Of a stretch of DNA of 64,000 bases, positions 1 to 17,520 are shown piece by piece. Made by a program: the position numbers and the translations under genes. How positions within the stretch are numbered: position 1 is the first letter of the stretch; each line of letters starts with the position of its first letter. The notes below the pieces were generated by a model. That model made no database searches. It was not told where the DNA came from and saw only the letters and a list, made by a program, of their open reading frames with translations. This stretch comes from Hyphomicrobiales bacterium (GTDB taxonomy: Bacteria > Pseudomonadota > Alphaproteobacteria > Rhizobiales > Xanthobacteraceae): assembly GCA_017305555.1 (NCBI GenBank), contig JAFKKM010000011.1:1-64000 (forward strand), given 5' to 3'.

Positions 1-191
1 ACCGTGGTGACTACACTCGTGCGCTTTTCACTTTGCGCATGAGGCTGCGGACGCATCGTGCGTCCGGCGTTCCGCGCGCCCTCTTCTCAACGAGGGCGAT
101 GCTTCCCCGCAAAACTCGGGCGCATCGCGCCGCGAGATCGCGAAGCCGTATCCATTCCACGCTTCACGCGCTGTTTGACATTCGAATCCGA
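1..191 (+). repeat. Dispersed structured repeat, copy 1 (truncated by window start)
   Basis: This segment is nearly identical to 52026-52214 in the same orientation. It contains a string of short stems: an imperfect stem around the CGTGCGC/GCGCATG arms, a GGACGCA/TGCGTCC stem, a CGCCCTC/GAGGGCG stem, and a CTCG/CGAG stem near 115-136. Reading frames inside it give Arg-rich peptides with no domain, so I treat it as non-coding. From memory, similar sequences recur in Bradyrhizobium genomes, but I could not check this. Confidence 0.75.
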
Positions 192-230
192 GCCACAAGC
201 TGCGCGGAACAAGCGGCCCACACCAAGGCC

Positions 231-347
231 GTCATCCTGAGGCGCCGAAGCGCAGCGAAGGCCTCGAAGGATGGTGTGGAACGGCGGCGTTGCCGAACAC
301 CATCCTTCGAGGCTCGCCGCAAGATGCGGCGCGCACCTCAGGATGAC
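231..347. repeat. Nested inverted-repeat element
   Basis: The outer arms 231-245 and 331-347 are complementary (a GTCATCCTGAGG-type end against its reverse complement). The inner arms 263-277 and 297-311 form a perfect 15-bp stem around CTCGAAGGATGGTGT. This is the style of intergenic palindrome common in Nitrobacteraceae, inserted here beside the longer repeat at 1-191. No gene is visible between it and position 464. Confidence 0.65.
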
Positions 348-463
348 GCCGTCCGGTGACGGCTCCGCTTCGCAGGCTGTTTGACAGGTGAAGCCGTTTT
401 TCCAAACGCGATCCCGTTCAAGGCGATCATGTTGAGGCCGCTTTTGCGTTCGAGCATCAGCGG

Positions 464-706
464 ATGAACTTGCTGCTGTGGTCCCTGCTCCGCGTCGTTC
501 TCATCGCCTCGTTACTCGCTGTTTGCTTAGGTATCGCGATGGCTATCGGTCTGGCCCTGGCCGATGCCGGCGCTCTCGGCACCTGTCAGGACGGAACCTG
601 CCAGCTCGTCGCAGCGGTCTACGTAATGCCGATCGGCGGCGTCGCTCTCTACCTTGCAACGCTGATGATCTGGTCCGTAATCGGCAAGAGACGCAGCAGG
701 CGTTAG
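464..706 (+). CDS. Small two-helix membrane protein, function unknown
   Basis: The product is 80 residues with two hydrophobic segments, about residues 8-34 and 47-71. They are separated by a short loop with two cysteines (GTCQDGTCQ), and the tail KRRSRR is basic. The layout suggests an inner-membrane protein with both ends in the cytoplasm and a possible disulfide in the periplasmic loop. I do not recognise the family. It is read in the same direction as the I78-like gene 60 bp downstream. The length and composition fit a real small gene, but the only support is hydropathy. Confidence 0.5.
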   Translation: MNLLLWSLLRVVLIASLLAVCLGIAMAIGLALADAGALGTCQDGTCQLVAAVYVMPIGGVALYLATLMIWSVIGKRRSRR

Positions 707-768
707 CCCGCTAATCCCCGCCGCAACGTGTTATCGTCCGGCGTCATCCAATTTCCGGAGCTCGCGTT

Positions 769-1062
769 ATGACCCGTGCGCATTGCCTCGCTGTTTTGAC
801 GATGGCCTTCACTCTCACTGCCGGCGGTTTCTCGCCCTCGCAGGCGGCAAATCGCCAGTCCGGCGTTTGCAACCCGGCCGCGGCGGATGCTCTTGCCGGA
901 AAGGACAGAATCTCAAGCCGAAAAGCAAAGCGCCTGACGGGCGCGACGCTCGTGCGCCAGATCAAGCCGGGTCAAGGCGTCACGATGGATTACAGGCGCG
1001 AGCGCGTGACGATCGAAACCGACCCCAGAACCCGGAAGATCGTCCGGGCCTTTTGCGGTTAG
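769..1062 (+). CDS. Secreted I78-type peptidase inhibitor family protein
   Basis: The product has 97 residues and begins with a signal peptide ending near SQAAN (residues 1-27). The mature part keeps the small I78 inhibitor pattern: an N-terminal Cys (VCNPAAADALAGK), the segment VRQIKPGQGVTMDYRRERV, and a closing FCG, so the two cysteines probably pair. I78 proteins are small periplasmic or secreted inhibitors of elastase-like serine proteases. The family call is from pattern memory; activity is inferred. It stands alone between the membrane protein at 464-706 and the convergent acyltransferase gene. Confidence 0.65.
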   Translation: MTRAHCLAVLTMAFTLTAGGFSPSQAANRQSGVCNPAAADALAGKDRISSRKAKRLTGATLVRQIKPGQGVTMDYRRERVTIETDPRTRKIVRAFCG

Positions 1063-1102
1063 CTCACGCTCGACGGACTATTTCGACGACGTGGAAATAA
1101 CT

Positions 1103-2242
1103 CTAGGACGCCTGCGCCAGCGGCGCCTTGGCTTGCGGCGGGGTAGCCGCCCGGCGCGCACGCCACTGATTCCGGATCCGCTTCGCCTCGTGATAGCCGA
1201 GCAGCCGTGCTTGCTCCAATGCGAAAGCCGCAGACGTGCCGGGGCCGACATGCACCAGCATCTCCACCATCTTGCGGCGCGCGGTCCAGAGCTTCGCCAT
1301 GAAGCCATCTTCATAGGAGCAGGAATCGATGCTCTCGATGGCCGGATCAGCAAAGAGCTGTTCGGTGACCTTGTCTACCAGCAACATTCCCGGCGAATAG
1401 CGCGCGTATTCGGCATCGAACGCCGTCTTCCAGGTGTAGGCGGTGCGGCCGCTATACATCACGACCTGCGTCGCGATCGCCTTGCCGTCGACGCGCAACA
1501 GCGCAACCGACGCGCGGCCCTCGGCCGCGAGTTTCGCCACCAACTCGCGGACAAACGACGCATCGGCATCATCGCACAACAACGCGGTGCCGCGCGCGCC
1601 CTTCCAGCTCGCCTGCTCCAGTTTGAGGAAAGCTTCAAAGGCCTCCCTTACACGCACCGGCGTGCGGTCGTTGACGACATCGACAGCGCCCAGTGCCGAT
1701 AGCCGATTCCAGTCCTGCCGCAGCTTCTTGCGGGTCGAGCCGCTTTTCTTGACACCCTCGTCCCGCGTCGCATACGGCCGGTTAGTCTCGTCCAGGATGC
1801 GTTGCGCACCGCCCTGCCTGGTCAATTCGCGCTGAAGCACCGCGAAGCACGGCATTTCCTGTTCGAACGAATGCAGGTGCAGCACCTTGGGCAATTCGGG
1901 ATCGTGCTGAATGGCGGCGAGCATCGCCGGCATCACGTCATCGACATAAGCGGGATCGATCACCGGCGTCGACAGGAACGCGTAGTTGAAGGGCCGCGAG
2001 TCGAGCACCGACGGCCAGAACGATGCGATCCGCTTGACCTGCAACGCCCACAACCCGACCAGCCGGCGTGGCGCCGCCGCGTCATCCCAGGCCAGCAGCA
2101 TCCGGACATCGGCGAAGCCGGTCGCCTCCGCCACCCGCAGGGCAGTTGGTTCCATGAACACGTTCGACGCGGCACGACCAGCGAGGTCGGCCCACGCTGC
2201 CGCGACGTCGCTGCTTGGTGAACAAATGCTTACTGAGATCAT
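1103..2242 (-). CDS. GNAT-fold acyltransferase, CelD/BcsL (Acetyltransf_6) type
   Basis: The protein has 379 residues with the double GNAT layout of the CelD/BcsL and FemAB-like group. The second half holds the diagnostic stretch RVDGKAIATQVVMYSGRTAYTWKTAFD followed by a motif like YSPGMLLVDKVTEQLF, which lines the acyl-donor site. Such cytoplasmic enzymes transfer acyl or aminoacyl groups during polysaccharide or secondary-metabolite assembly. It is divergent from the flavoprotein gene at 2394, and the start regions lie 150 bp apart. With that gene and the exporter beyond, it may belong to a small biosynthetic locus. The substrate cannot be read from the sequence. The 3' end converges on the gene at 769-1062. 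Confidence 0.7.
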   Translation of the reverse strand: MISVSICSPSSDVAAAWADLAGRAASNVFMEPTALRVAEATGFADVRMLLAWDDAAAPRRLVGLWALQVKRIASFWPSVLDSRPFNYAFLSTPVIDPAYVDDVMPAMLAAIQHDPELPKVLHLHSFEQEMPCFAVLQRELTRQGGAQRILDETNRPYATRDEGVKKSGSTRKKLRQDWNRLSALGAVDVVNDRTPVRVREAFEAFLKLEQASWKGARGTALLCDDADASFVRELVAKLAAEGRASVALLRVDGKAIATQVVMYSGRTAYTWKTAFDAEYARYSPGMLLVDKVTEQLFADPAIESIDSCSYEDGFMAKLWTARRKMVEMLVHVGPGTSAAFALEQARLLGYHEAKRIRNQWRARRAATPPQAKAPLAQAS

Positions 2243-2393
2243 CGACCGGACACCTCAACGCCGCGCTACACAAGCGTCATATCCCGGCCTGCATTGCATT
2301 TCAGTTAAGTCACGCCCGAGTGAATGCCCGCGCGCATTCAGGCTTTATTTGGTTTTGAGGCGCAAAGCTGAGCGCTTCGCAAGAGACAGATCG

Positions 2394-3593
2394 ATGCGGT
2401 ACACGGACGTTGCCATTGTCGGCGGAGGACTCGCCGGATCGATCATCGCCGCCGCCCTCGGGCGCGCCGGTATCGACGCTGTTCTGATCGATCCGCACGC
2501 ACGCTATCCCGCCGATTTCCGTTGCGAAAAGCTCAGTTCAGCGCAACTCGCCATCCTCCAGCGCACCGGCCTCGCCGATGCGGCAATGCGGGCCGGGACT
2601 CACGACCGCGAAGCCTGGATCGCACGGTTCGGCTACCTGTTGCAGAAGCGGCCGAGCGATCAATTCGGCATTCTCTACGATACGCTGGTCAACACCATGC
2701 GCGACGAGATCCCGTCGGGCGTCGAACTGATCGCGTCCAAGGTCATCACCGTTGCCACCAGCGCGGAACGGCAGGCCATCACCCTCGCCGATGGCGAACA
2801 GATTTCGGCGCGGCTGATCGTGCTGGCGACCGGCCTCAACATCGGCTTGCGCCATATGCTCGGGCTGGAACGCCGCGTCATCAGCGAATGCCATTCGATC
2901 ACGGTCGGCTTCGACATGGCGCCAAGCGAGCGAGCCGCATTCGATTTTCCCGCGCTGACCTATTACCCCGAACGCTCAAGCGACCGCGCCGCTTATCTGA
3001 CGCTGTTTCCCATCGGCGAGACGATGCGCGCCAACCTGATGGTCTATCGCGGCATGGACGATCCGTGGCTACGCCAAATGCGTCACCAGCCGGAAGCCGC
3101 GCTCGACGCCCTGATGCCGCGCCTCAAACGCATCACCGGCGATTTCAAGATCAACGGGCCGGTGAAAATCCGTCCTGCCGATCTCTACGTCACCCATGGT
3201 TATCGTCAGCACGGCGTGGTCCTCGCGGGCGACGCCTTCGCCACCTCCTGTCCCGCCGCCGGCACCGGCTCCGACAAGGTGTTCACCGATGCCGAGCGCC
3301 TGTGCAACGCCCACATTCCCAAGTGGCTGATGAGCGAAGGCATGAGTGCGGACAAGATCGCCGCGTTTTATGACGATCCGGTCAAGATCGCCTGCGACGC
3401 CGCATCGACCGCCAAGGCCTATCAATTGCGCGCCATGTCGACCGACAACGGACTGCCCTGGCGCGCCGCGCGCTGGGCGCGTTTCCTGACCCGCGCCGCG
3501 CAGGGAAAGCTGCAACAGGCACAGCATCTGCTCGGCCTCGACGCGCGGCAGGCCGACGGCGGCAGCGAACCGCAGGTCCGCAAAGCGGCGTGA
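2394..3593 (+). CDS. FAD-dependent oxidoreductase / monooxygenase (PHBH-like fold)
   Basis: The protein has 399 residues. An N-terminal Rossmann FAD fingerprint, VAIVGGGLAGSIIAAALGRAG, ends in an acidic position (LIDPH) that would bind the ribose. Near residue 280 the second FAD motif GVVLAGDAFATSCPAAGTG matches the GD motif of p-hydroxybenzoate-hydroxylase-like enzymes and halogenase or geranylgeranyl-reductase relatives. The chosen ATG opens directly into the Rossmann strand; longer versions run through the divergent promoter and are unlikely. It is divergent from the acyltransferase and converges on the ABC exporter. The class is clear, the substrate is not. Confidence 0.75.
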   Translation: MRYTDVAIVGGGLAGSIIAAALGRAGIDAVLIDPHARYPADFRCEKLSSAQLAILQRTGLADAAMRAGTHDREAWIARFGYLLQKRPSDQFGILYDTLVNTMRDEIPSGVELIASKVITVATSAERQAITLADGEQISARLIVLATGLNIGLRHMLGLERRVISECHSITVGFDMAPSERAAFDFPALTYYPERSSDRAAYLTLFPIGETMRANLMVYRGMDDPWLRQMRHQPEAALDALMPRLKRITGDFKINGPVKIRPADLYVTHGYRQHGVVLAGDAFATSCPAAGTGSDKVFTDAERLCNAHIPKWLMSEGMSADKIAAFYDDPVKIACDAASTAKAYQLRAMSTDNGLPWRAARWARFLTRAAQGKLQQAQHLLGLDARQADGGSEPQVRKAA

Positions 3594-3627
3594 GGATCGA
3601 TTAATGTCGGCGCCTCACGCCGAACGG

Positions 3628-5676
3628 TCATTCCTCATCGTCGTCGTCCTCGTCGTCTTCATCCTCATCGTCGTCATCATCATCCTCGTCTTCGTCGTCA
3701 TGGATGATGTGCCCCTGATCGTCCCATAACTTGCGATAGAAGCCGTTGGCCGCCAGCAGTTCGGCGTGCGAGCCACGCTCGATAGCCTTGCCTTCGTTGA
3801 TGACGATGATCTCGTCCATCTCCACCACCGAGGTCAGCCGATGCGTCGAGAAGATCATGGTGCGGCCACGCGCGAGCTTGAGCAGCGTGTGATTGATCGC
3901 CGCTTCGGTGGTCTGGTCCAGCGCGGAGGTCGCCTCGTCGAGCAGCAGAACCGCCGGATCGCGCACGATGGCCCGCGCGATGGCCATACGCTGGCGTTGT
4001 CCGCCCGACAGCGTGTCGCCGCGTTCGCCGACGATGGTATCGTAGCCTTGCGGCAGGCTCTTGATGAAGCGATGGATCTCGGCCTTGCGCGCGGCCGCCT
4101 CGACTTCCTCGTCGGTCGCGTCCTGCTTGCCGAGCCGGATGTTCTCGCGGATCGACATGTTGAACAGCACGTTGTCCTGAAACACCACCGCCATGCTTTC
4201 GCGCAGCGATTCACGCGTGACCTTGCGGATGTCGACGCCGTCGATAGTCACCTGTCCTTCGGTAGGAACGTAGAGCCGCAGGATCAGGTTGAGCAACGTG
4301 CTCTTGCCCGACCCGCTCGGCCCGACCACCGCGATCGATTTGCCGAATTCGATCTTCAGATCGAGGTCGTCGAGCACCGGTCGCTCATTGCCTTCATAGC
4401 CGAAGGTGACGTGATTAAAGGTGATATCGCGGGCAATGCGCGGCAGGTCCGGCATACCGGGCCGATCGACGCCGCGGGTCGGCTCCTCCAGCAGTTCGTT
4501 CATGTGCCGGATCGCCGCCGCCGACTGAATCGACACCGGAATGAAATGCATCAGATGCGCGATGTTGTAGGAGATTTCCCAGAACGCGCTCTCGAACGTC
4601 ACGAAAGTGCCGATGGTGATATGGCCCTTGGTCGCGAGATAGGCGCCGAACGCCAGCACGACGAGATGCAGCAGCAGCACCGCGACATTGACGGACCGCT
4701 CGACCATGCTGGAAAGGAAGGTCGCCGACGCGATCTTCTTCTGGGTCTGGCTGTTGCTGACGGTGAACCAGTTCAGCGCGCGGCGTTGCAGGCTGAATGC
4801 CTTCACCACGGCCTGCGCCGCGATGTTTTCCTGCACCATGCCAAGGATAGATGACTCGCTGACTTTCTGCTCGTAGTTCGCCTTCACCGCCTTCGGCGTG
4901 AGAATGCGCGGGCCGATCAGTGTGATCGGGAAGATCAGCAGCGCCACCAGCGCAAGCTGCCAGTTCAGGAAGAACATCAGGATCAGGCCGGCGATCAATT
5001 CCATCGCCGGCAGCGCCGCACTGTTCGCCAGCGTCTGCATCGAGCCCTCGAACGCCGCCATGTCGACGGAGAAGCGCGATAGAATCTCACCGCGCTTGGT
5101 GCGCGCGAAGAAACTCGACGGCAGGTCCTGGATATGCCCGAACAGCCGGGCGCGGACGTCGGAGATGATCGAGGCCGAAAGCCACGCATCCCACTTCTCG
5201 TACCAGATCGAAATGATCGACGTGACAATGCCGGCCACCGCCAGCACCGACAGAATTCGCATCAGGACGCCGAAGTCCTCCTCGCCGAGCGCATCGTCGA
5301 TCAGGAACTTGAGGCTGAGCGGCATGATGACGTTGAATAGCGTTTCGACCAAAAGGCCGAACGCCACGAACGACAGCGCCTTCTTGTAGTTGCCGAAATG
5401 CGGACGGACGAAACCGTAAATCGTCGCCAGCGCGCCCGCTGCCTCGCTGGCGGTGTAGACGACAAGTTCTTCGTCGTCATCGTCGTCGAGGTCGATCTCA
5501 TCGTCGAGATCGTCGTCGTCCTCATCGTCCGGATCATGCCCTTTGCCGGATTTGCCAGACGTGGGGTCTTTTTCCGGCGCGCGCACTGATTTCGCAGGAT
5601 CGACGTCAGATGGCGGCACCTCGCGATCGTCGCCGGACGCCTTGGAGACCGACTTGTCAGATGATTTTTTGGCCAC
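3628..5676 (-). CDS. ABC exporter, fused permease and ATPase, with acidic N- and C-terminal tails
   Basis: The 682-residue half-transporter has an ABC type-1 membrane domain of about six helices (residues 90-385) and an ATPase domain with Walker [10 protein letters not shown], signature LSGGQRQRMAIARA, Walker B VLLLDEATSALD and the H-loop STH. It should work as an MsbA/LmrA-like homodimer exporting a lipid or hydrophobic compound across the inner membrane. The ends are unusual: residues 40-70 are rich in Asp and Glu, and the last 28 or so are almost entirely Asp and Glu. On the DNA these appear as GTC/ATC-rich runs at 3630-3705 and 5460-5530. It lies 40 bp downstream of the amine oxidase-methyltransferase gene on the same strand, so the two are probably co-transcribed. 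Confidence 0.85.
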   Translation of the reverse strand: MAKKSSDKSVSKASGDDREVPPSDVDPAKSVRAPEKDPTSGKSGKGHDPDDEDDDDLDDEIDLDDDDDEELVVYTASEAAGALATIYGFVRPHFGNYKKALSFVAFGLLVETLFNVIMPLSLKFLIDDALGEEDFGVLMRILSVLAVAGIVTSIISIWYEKWDAWLSASIISDVRARLFGHIQDLPSSFFARTKRGEILSRFSVDMAAFEGSMQTLANSAALPAMELIAGLILMFFLNWQLALVALLIFPITLIGPRILTPKAVKANYEQKVSESSILGMVQENIAAQAVVKAFSLQRRALNWFTVSNSQTQKKIASATFLSSMVERSVNVAVLLLHLVVLAFGAYLATKGHITIGTFVTFESAFWEISYNIAHLMHFIPVSIQSAAAIRHMNELLEEPTRGVDRPGMPDLPRIARDITFNHVTFGYEGNERPVLDDLDLKIEFGKSIAVVGPSGSGKSTLLNLILRLYVPTEGQVTIDGVDIRKVTRESLRESMAVVFQDNVLFNMSIRENIRLGKQDATDEEVEAAARKAEIHRFIKSLPQGYDTIVGERGDTLSGGQRQRMAIARAIVRDPAVLLLDEATSALDQTTEAAINHTLLKLARGRTMIFSTHRLTSVVEMDEIIVINEGKAIERGSHAELLAANGFYRKLWDDQGHIIHDDEDEDDDDDDEDEDDEDDDDEE

Positions 5677-5716
5677 GATCTACCAATCGTTTCGATCTGC
5701 TCGACACACGTTTGGT

Positions 5717-7765
5717 TCAGTCGTCGGACTCGATCTTGTCGAAGAACGAATAGCGCAGACTATCCGCATCGGCATACCAGTTTCCGGGGCCCTTGCCCGC
5801 CGCGACCGTCGCCGCCCAAGCCTCATCGAGACAGTCGTTGCGGCTCATGGCCAGATCGAAGCCGTTATTGAAGAAGATTTCAGACCACTCCCACCAGGTG
5901 CCGAGCTTCTTGACGCCGCGCAGAAGGTCATAGCGATCGATCAACATCGGATCGAAATCGCTGGTCACCGAGCCGAAGATCAGGCCGGTCCCGACCACAC
6001 GATGCAATTCGCGCACGGCAGCCGGCACCCGCCGCTCAGTGACGTGGCACAGACAGGTCTCGAACACAAAATCGAACTCGCCGTCCTTGAACGGAAGATC
6101 GGTGACAGAACCGAGAAGGTTGAATTTTCGCAGGGCTGCCGGCGTCTTGGCATGGATCGCGCGGTTGTTCTCGACGCCCCAGGCGTCGACGCCGAGCGCA
6201 CGTAACGCACCAACCAGTTCGCCGCTGGCGGAGCCGGCGACCAGCAGCCGATAGCCGCCGCGCTTGTCCCAGACGGTCTCGATCAGTTTCTTGAGATATT
6301 GTGGATCGGTGAACTGCTGCCACGCGTCGCGGTACGGACCGACACCGCGGTAGTTCTCGAAGTAGGTCGAATCGATCTTGCCGCCGTTCGCACCCTTCTC
6401 ACGGGCGTAGCGCAACCGCATCGTTTCCGTCACCACGATGTCGGTGGCGGCATCGGAGGAATCCAGCAGGCCGTTCAAGGTCGAGTCGAACAGATAGTCG
6501 CCGACCAGCACGATGCCGGGGTGCTGCTTCGGCTCCGGCCGATGGTTGGTTGCGACGTCACGCACCGGCACGCCGCCGGGAATGGCGTTCACCGACGACA
6601 GCCAGGGATGGGTCTTGCCTTCGACGAAATGCGCGCGGGCATCGCCGAACGATGCCGGCAGCGACTTCAAGGCGGCATCGATCAGTTCGTTGTCGCTAAG
6701 GTTGGCGAAGGCCAGTGCGTCCGATCCTGCGACCAGGAAATTCAGCACGCCGTTGCGGCCGACGTCGTGGCGCGCGCCCTCATTATAGACGCAGCAGCCG
6801 CCGAACGCTTCCGACATAAACCACGCGCCGGGAATCTGGTCGCCCCAGAACGGCGAATCGAACAGCAGCGAGATACGCAGATAGTGCGCCGGACGATCGA
6901 AATAAGCGATGTGCTTCACCATCGACTTGCGAAGTTGCTCGCCATCCCAACGCATCGTCGCGAGCCAACTGTGCGGCAGGCAGACCATCACGAGATCGAA
7001 TTCCTTCGTCTCGGGCCCCTTGCCGTTCATCATATTGAGCTGATAGCGGCCCTGCCCGGTCTTGCCTACTTCCAGCACACGGTGGTTGAGCTGAATGTCG
7101 GCATCGACCTCGGACTGAAGGCAGGAGATCAATTGCTCGTTGCCGTTCTGGATCGAGTACAGGCCGATATAGCCGTCGACATCCATCACAAAATTCTTCA
7201 GGGCATTGAGGCCGTTGGTATTGTGGCTCTCGGTGGCGATATCGGAGCGCGCCATCACCTTGAAGAAACGCTTGGCGACCGGATCAGTCACTTCGCGATC
7301 GAGCAACTCCTCGCAATTGACATCGATCCACGGATGCTCGTTGTCCTGCGCGCCGACGCCTTCATAATATTCCGTCGGCGAGATCAGCCCCGCGCAACGC
7401 TCGCGGAATGCGACGATGGCATCGGCGGTCTTGTCGCCGTACTTGCGGCGCATCCCCGGCACGTCGTTGAGCAGTTCGCCATCGAGCATCACCTGCTCGG
7501 CATCCATCGGGATGGTCTGCAACCCGAAGTGCTGGATCAGGTCGCGCAGCGGATCCGGCCCGGTCATCGAGTAATCGTAGATTTCCGCGACGCCGGCCTC
7601 GTAGAGCGCGGGTGCAGAATCGAACTTGCGCGACATCACCTTGCCGCCGATGCGGTCCGACGCTTCATAGATCGTCACCCGGCACAAGGGCCCGAGCTTT
7701 TTCTTGAGATACCAGGCGCTCATCAGGCCGCCCGGCCCACCACCTATGATTGCAAGATCAAGCAT
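5717..7765 (-). CDS. Flavin amine oxidase-like domain fused to a SAM methyltransferase domain
   Basis: The protein has 682 residues. The first 450 or so are a flavin amine oxidase/NAD(P)-binding Rossmann protein (LAIIGGGPGGLMSAWYLKKK at the start, GVPVRDVATNHRPEP and VGDYLFDSTLNG near the C-terminal FAD motif). Residues about 500-680 form a class I methyltransferase-like domain: a degenerate motif I (LLVAGSASGELVGALRALG), an acidic motif II (GVENN), LPFKDGEFDFVFE and ELHRVVG. I chose the ATG at 7765 because GGAAGAG lies just upstream and the Rossmann motif follows at once. The fusion is uncommon. It may oxidise and methylate one product that the adjacent exporter moves; this is inference. Confidence 0.75.
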   Translation of the reverse strand: MLDLAIIGGGPGGLMSAWYLKKKLGPLCRVTIYEASDRIGGKVMSRKFDSAPALYEAGVAEIYDYSMTGPDPLRDLIQHFGLQTIPMDAEQVMLDGELLNDVPGMRRKYGDKTADAIVAFRERCAGLISPTEYYEGVGAQDNEHPWIDVNCEELLDREVTDPVAKRFFKVMARSDIATESHNTNGLNALKNFVMDVDGYIGLYSIQNGNEQLISCLQSEVDADIQLNHRVLEVGKTGQGRYQLNMMNGKGPETKEFDLVMVCLPHSWLATMRWDGEQLRKSMVKHIAYFDRPAHYLRISLLFDSPFWGDQIPGAWFMSEAFGGCCVYNEGARHDVGRNGVLNFLVAGSDALAFANLSDNELIDAALKSLPASFGDARAHFVEGKTHPWLSSVNAIPGGVPVRDVATNHRPEPKQHPGIVLVGDYLFDSTLNGLLDSSDAATDIVVTETMRLRYAREKGANGGKIDSTYFENYRGVGPYRDAWQQFTDPQYLKKLIETVWDKRGGYRLLVAGSASGELVGALRALGVDAWGVENNRAIHAKTPAALRKFNLLGSVTDLPFKDGEFDFVFETCLCHVTERRVPAAVRELHRVVGTGLIFGSVTSDFDPMLIDRYDLLRGVKKLGTWWEWSEIFFNNGFDLAMSRNDCLDEAWAATVAAGKGPGNWYADADSLRYSFFDKIESDD

Positions 7766-8098
7766 CTGTCTCTTCCGACACACAACTGCCGCGCCATGCG
7801 TCTGTTGCGACGACGCATTCCAGACCTTCGCGGACATGAAAGCGACCCCTTCAGGCCGCGCCTCTTCTCGCGTCGAGGCGTCTGGAGGGGTCCGCCGCCA
7901 CTATCGCTGATTTCCATCGGCGGCCTCAAGGAAAAGCGTTTTTCACCTGAAAGAAAGATGAACAAATGGCGCAGTGTGCTCCGGGCGTCGAAAATTTCCC
8001 GGCTGAGGCCGGAAAGCCACGGTTTTTCAGCAACTCAGGAAGGTCATACCAGCTTCCGGCGGAACCATCGGCACACGGCCGCACGGACGAGACACAAC
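7766..8098. other. Intergenic region downstream of rpoC
   Basis: No gene is visible. It holds a long imperfect palindrome at 7844-7892 (arms GACCCCTTCAG and CTGGAGGGGTC with further GC pairing inside), about 80 bp upstream of the amine oxidase gene start. This could be a 5' UTR structure or a dispersed repeat. Confidence 0.5.
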
Positions 8099-8125
8099 AA
8101 AAAGGCCGGCTTGCGCCGGCCTTTT
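8099..8125 (-). terminator. rpoC rho-independent terminator
   Basis: A GC-rich perfect stem (AAGGCCGGC with its complement, very short loop) is followed on the minus strand by a run of five T. It sits 26 bp after the rpoC stop. The flanking A and T runs make it potentially bidirectional. Confidence 0.85.
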
Positions 8126-8150
8126 GCATCTTCGTCGTTGAGGCGGAAGG

Positions 8151-12350
<4,200 letters not shown>

Positions 12351-12377
12351 GATCTTCTCCTTCGGAGAAGGCGAGTA

Positions 12378-12466
12378 GCGAATAGTGAGTAGCGAATAGT
12401 CGCTTACTTCACCGTCCGCTCTGCCTCGCCCTTATTTCTATTCGCTATTCGCTACTCACTATTCGC
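12378..12466. repeat. Gene-less inverted heptad array between rpoB and rpoC
   Basis: A perfect 22-bp inverted repeat occupies 12378-12399 and 12445-12466 with a 45-bp spacer. Each arm is built from tandem 7-bp units of consensus GYRARTA (GCGAATA, GTGAGTA). The same 22-mer occurs at 48659-48680 beside the four-helix-bundle gene in the nuo operon. The left array extends one unit outward (12371-12377) and the right array one unit inward. Transcribed, it would form a long stem in the rpoB-rpoC mRNA. I read it as a non-autonomous relative of the nuo element. Confidence 0.8.
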
Positions 12467-12490
12467 CGATGCGCGCTCGTCGAGCGCGTA

Positions 12491-16609
<4,119 letters not shown>

Positions 16610-16950
16610 CTGGGCCTCTCATTGCGCCGCCCGGCAGGGGCGGACCTTCCGAAGCACGGCTGACGCCGCCCCCGGGTTGAAATGCGATACGTTCCGGACA
16701 ACCGCCTCGGGTCAGGACAACAATCCCACCGTCAAGGCATCGATCCCTGAAACGCAAAACGACGTGCGAAGCGCTACCGACGCTCCGCCCGTCTAAACCT
16801 TGAGTCTTACGGACCAAAAGCCCGAAATTGCATATCTCCCAACGGTATGCGTGGACGCGCCACTGCGCGCCCTGGGCCTACCGTATTGTCTGCTGCCATC
16901 CCGATATGGGCTGACAATCGTGGAAAATCGAGGGGGTACCCCACAAATCC

Positions 16951-17067
16951 CCACACAATCTTGTGTGGAACGGGTCCTGTCCCGTTCCGGCAGACGGCCG
17001 GGCAAGGCCCGGCCATCCGTGTTCCGTAGGCACAATCCCCGGTTTCGCCTGCGGCTTGCCGGGGATT
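16951..17067. promoter_or_regulatory. Four consecutive hairpins in the rplL-rpoB intergenic region
   Basis: Perfect stems follow one another: 16951-16968 (CCACACAA/TTGTGTGG), 16967-16988 (GGAACGGG/CCCGTTCC), 16996-17014 (GGCCGGG/CCCGGCC) and 17034-17067 (AATCCCCGG/CCGGGGATT). The last lies 19 bp after the rplL stop and may act as a partial terminator or attenuator; its T-tract is weak on the minus strand. The rest of the 476-bp gap shows no gene. The stems could set the ratio of rplJL to rpoBC mRNA, or they may be inserted palindromic repeats. Confidence 0.55.
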
Positions 17068-17085
17068 TTACCAAGCAGCCAATGC

Positions 17086-17466
<381 letters not shown>

Positions 17467-17520
17467 TGATGTGTTCCTTTAACGTATTCAGTTCGAACCA
17501 GATTGGATTTGCGAAGGGCC

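Noticed and set aside
33-359. Arg-rich protein frame starting MRMRLRTHRASG (also at 52057-52374)
   Set aside because: It lies inside the dispersed structured repeat; the frame diverges outside the repeat and the conserved feature is the hairpin order.
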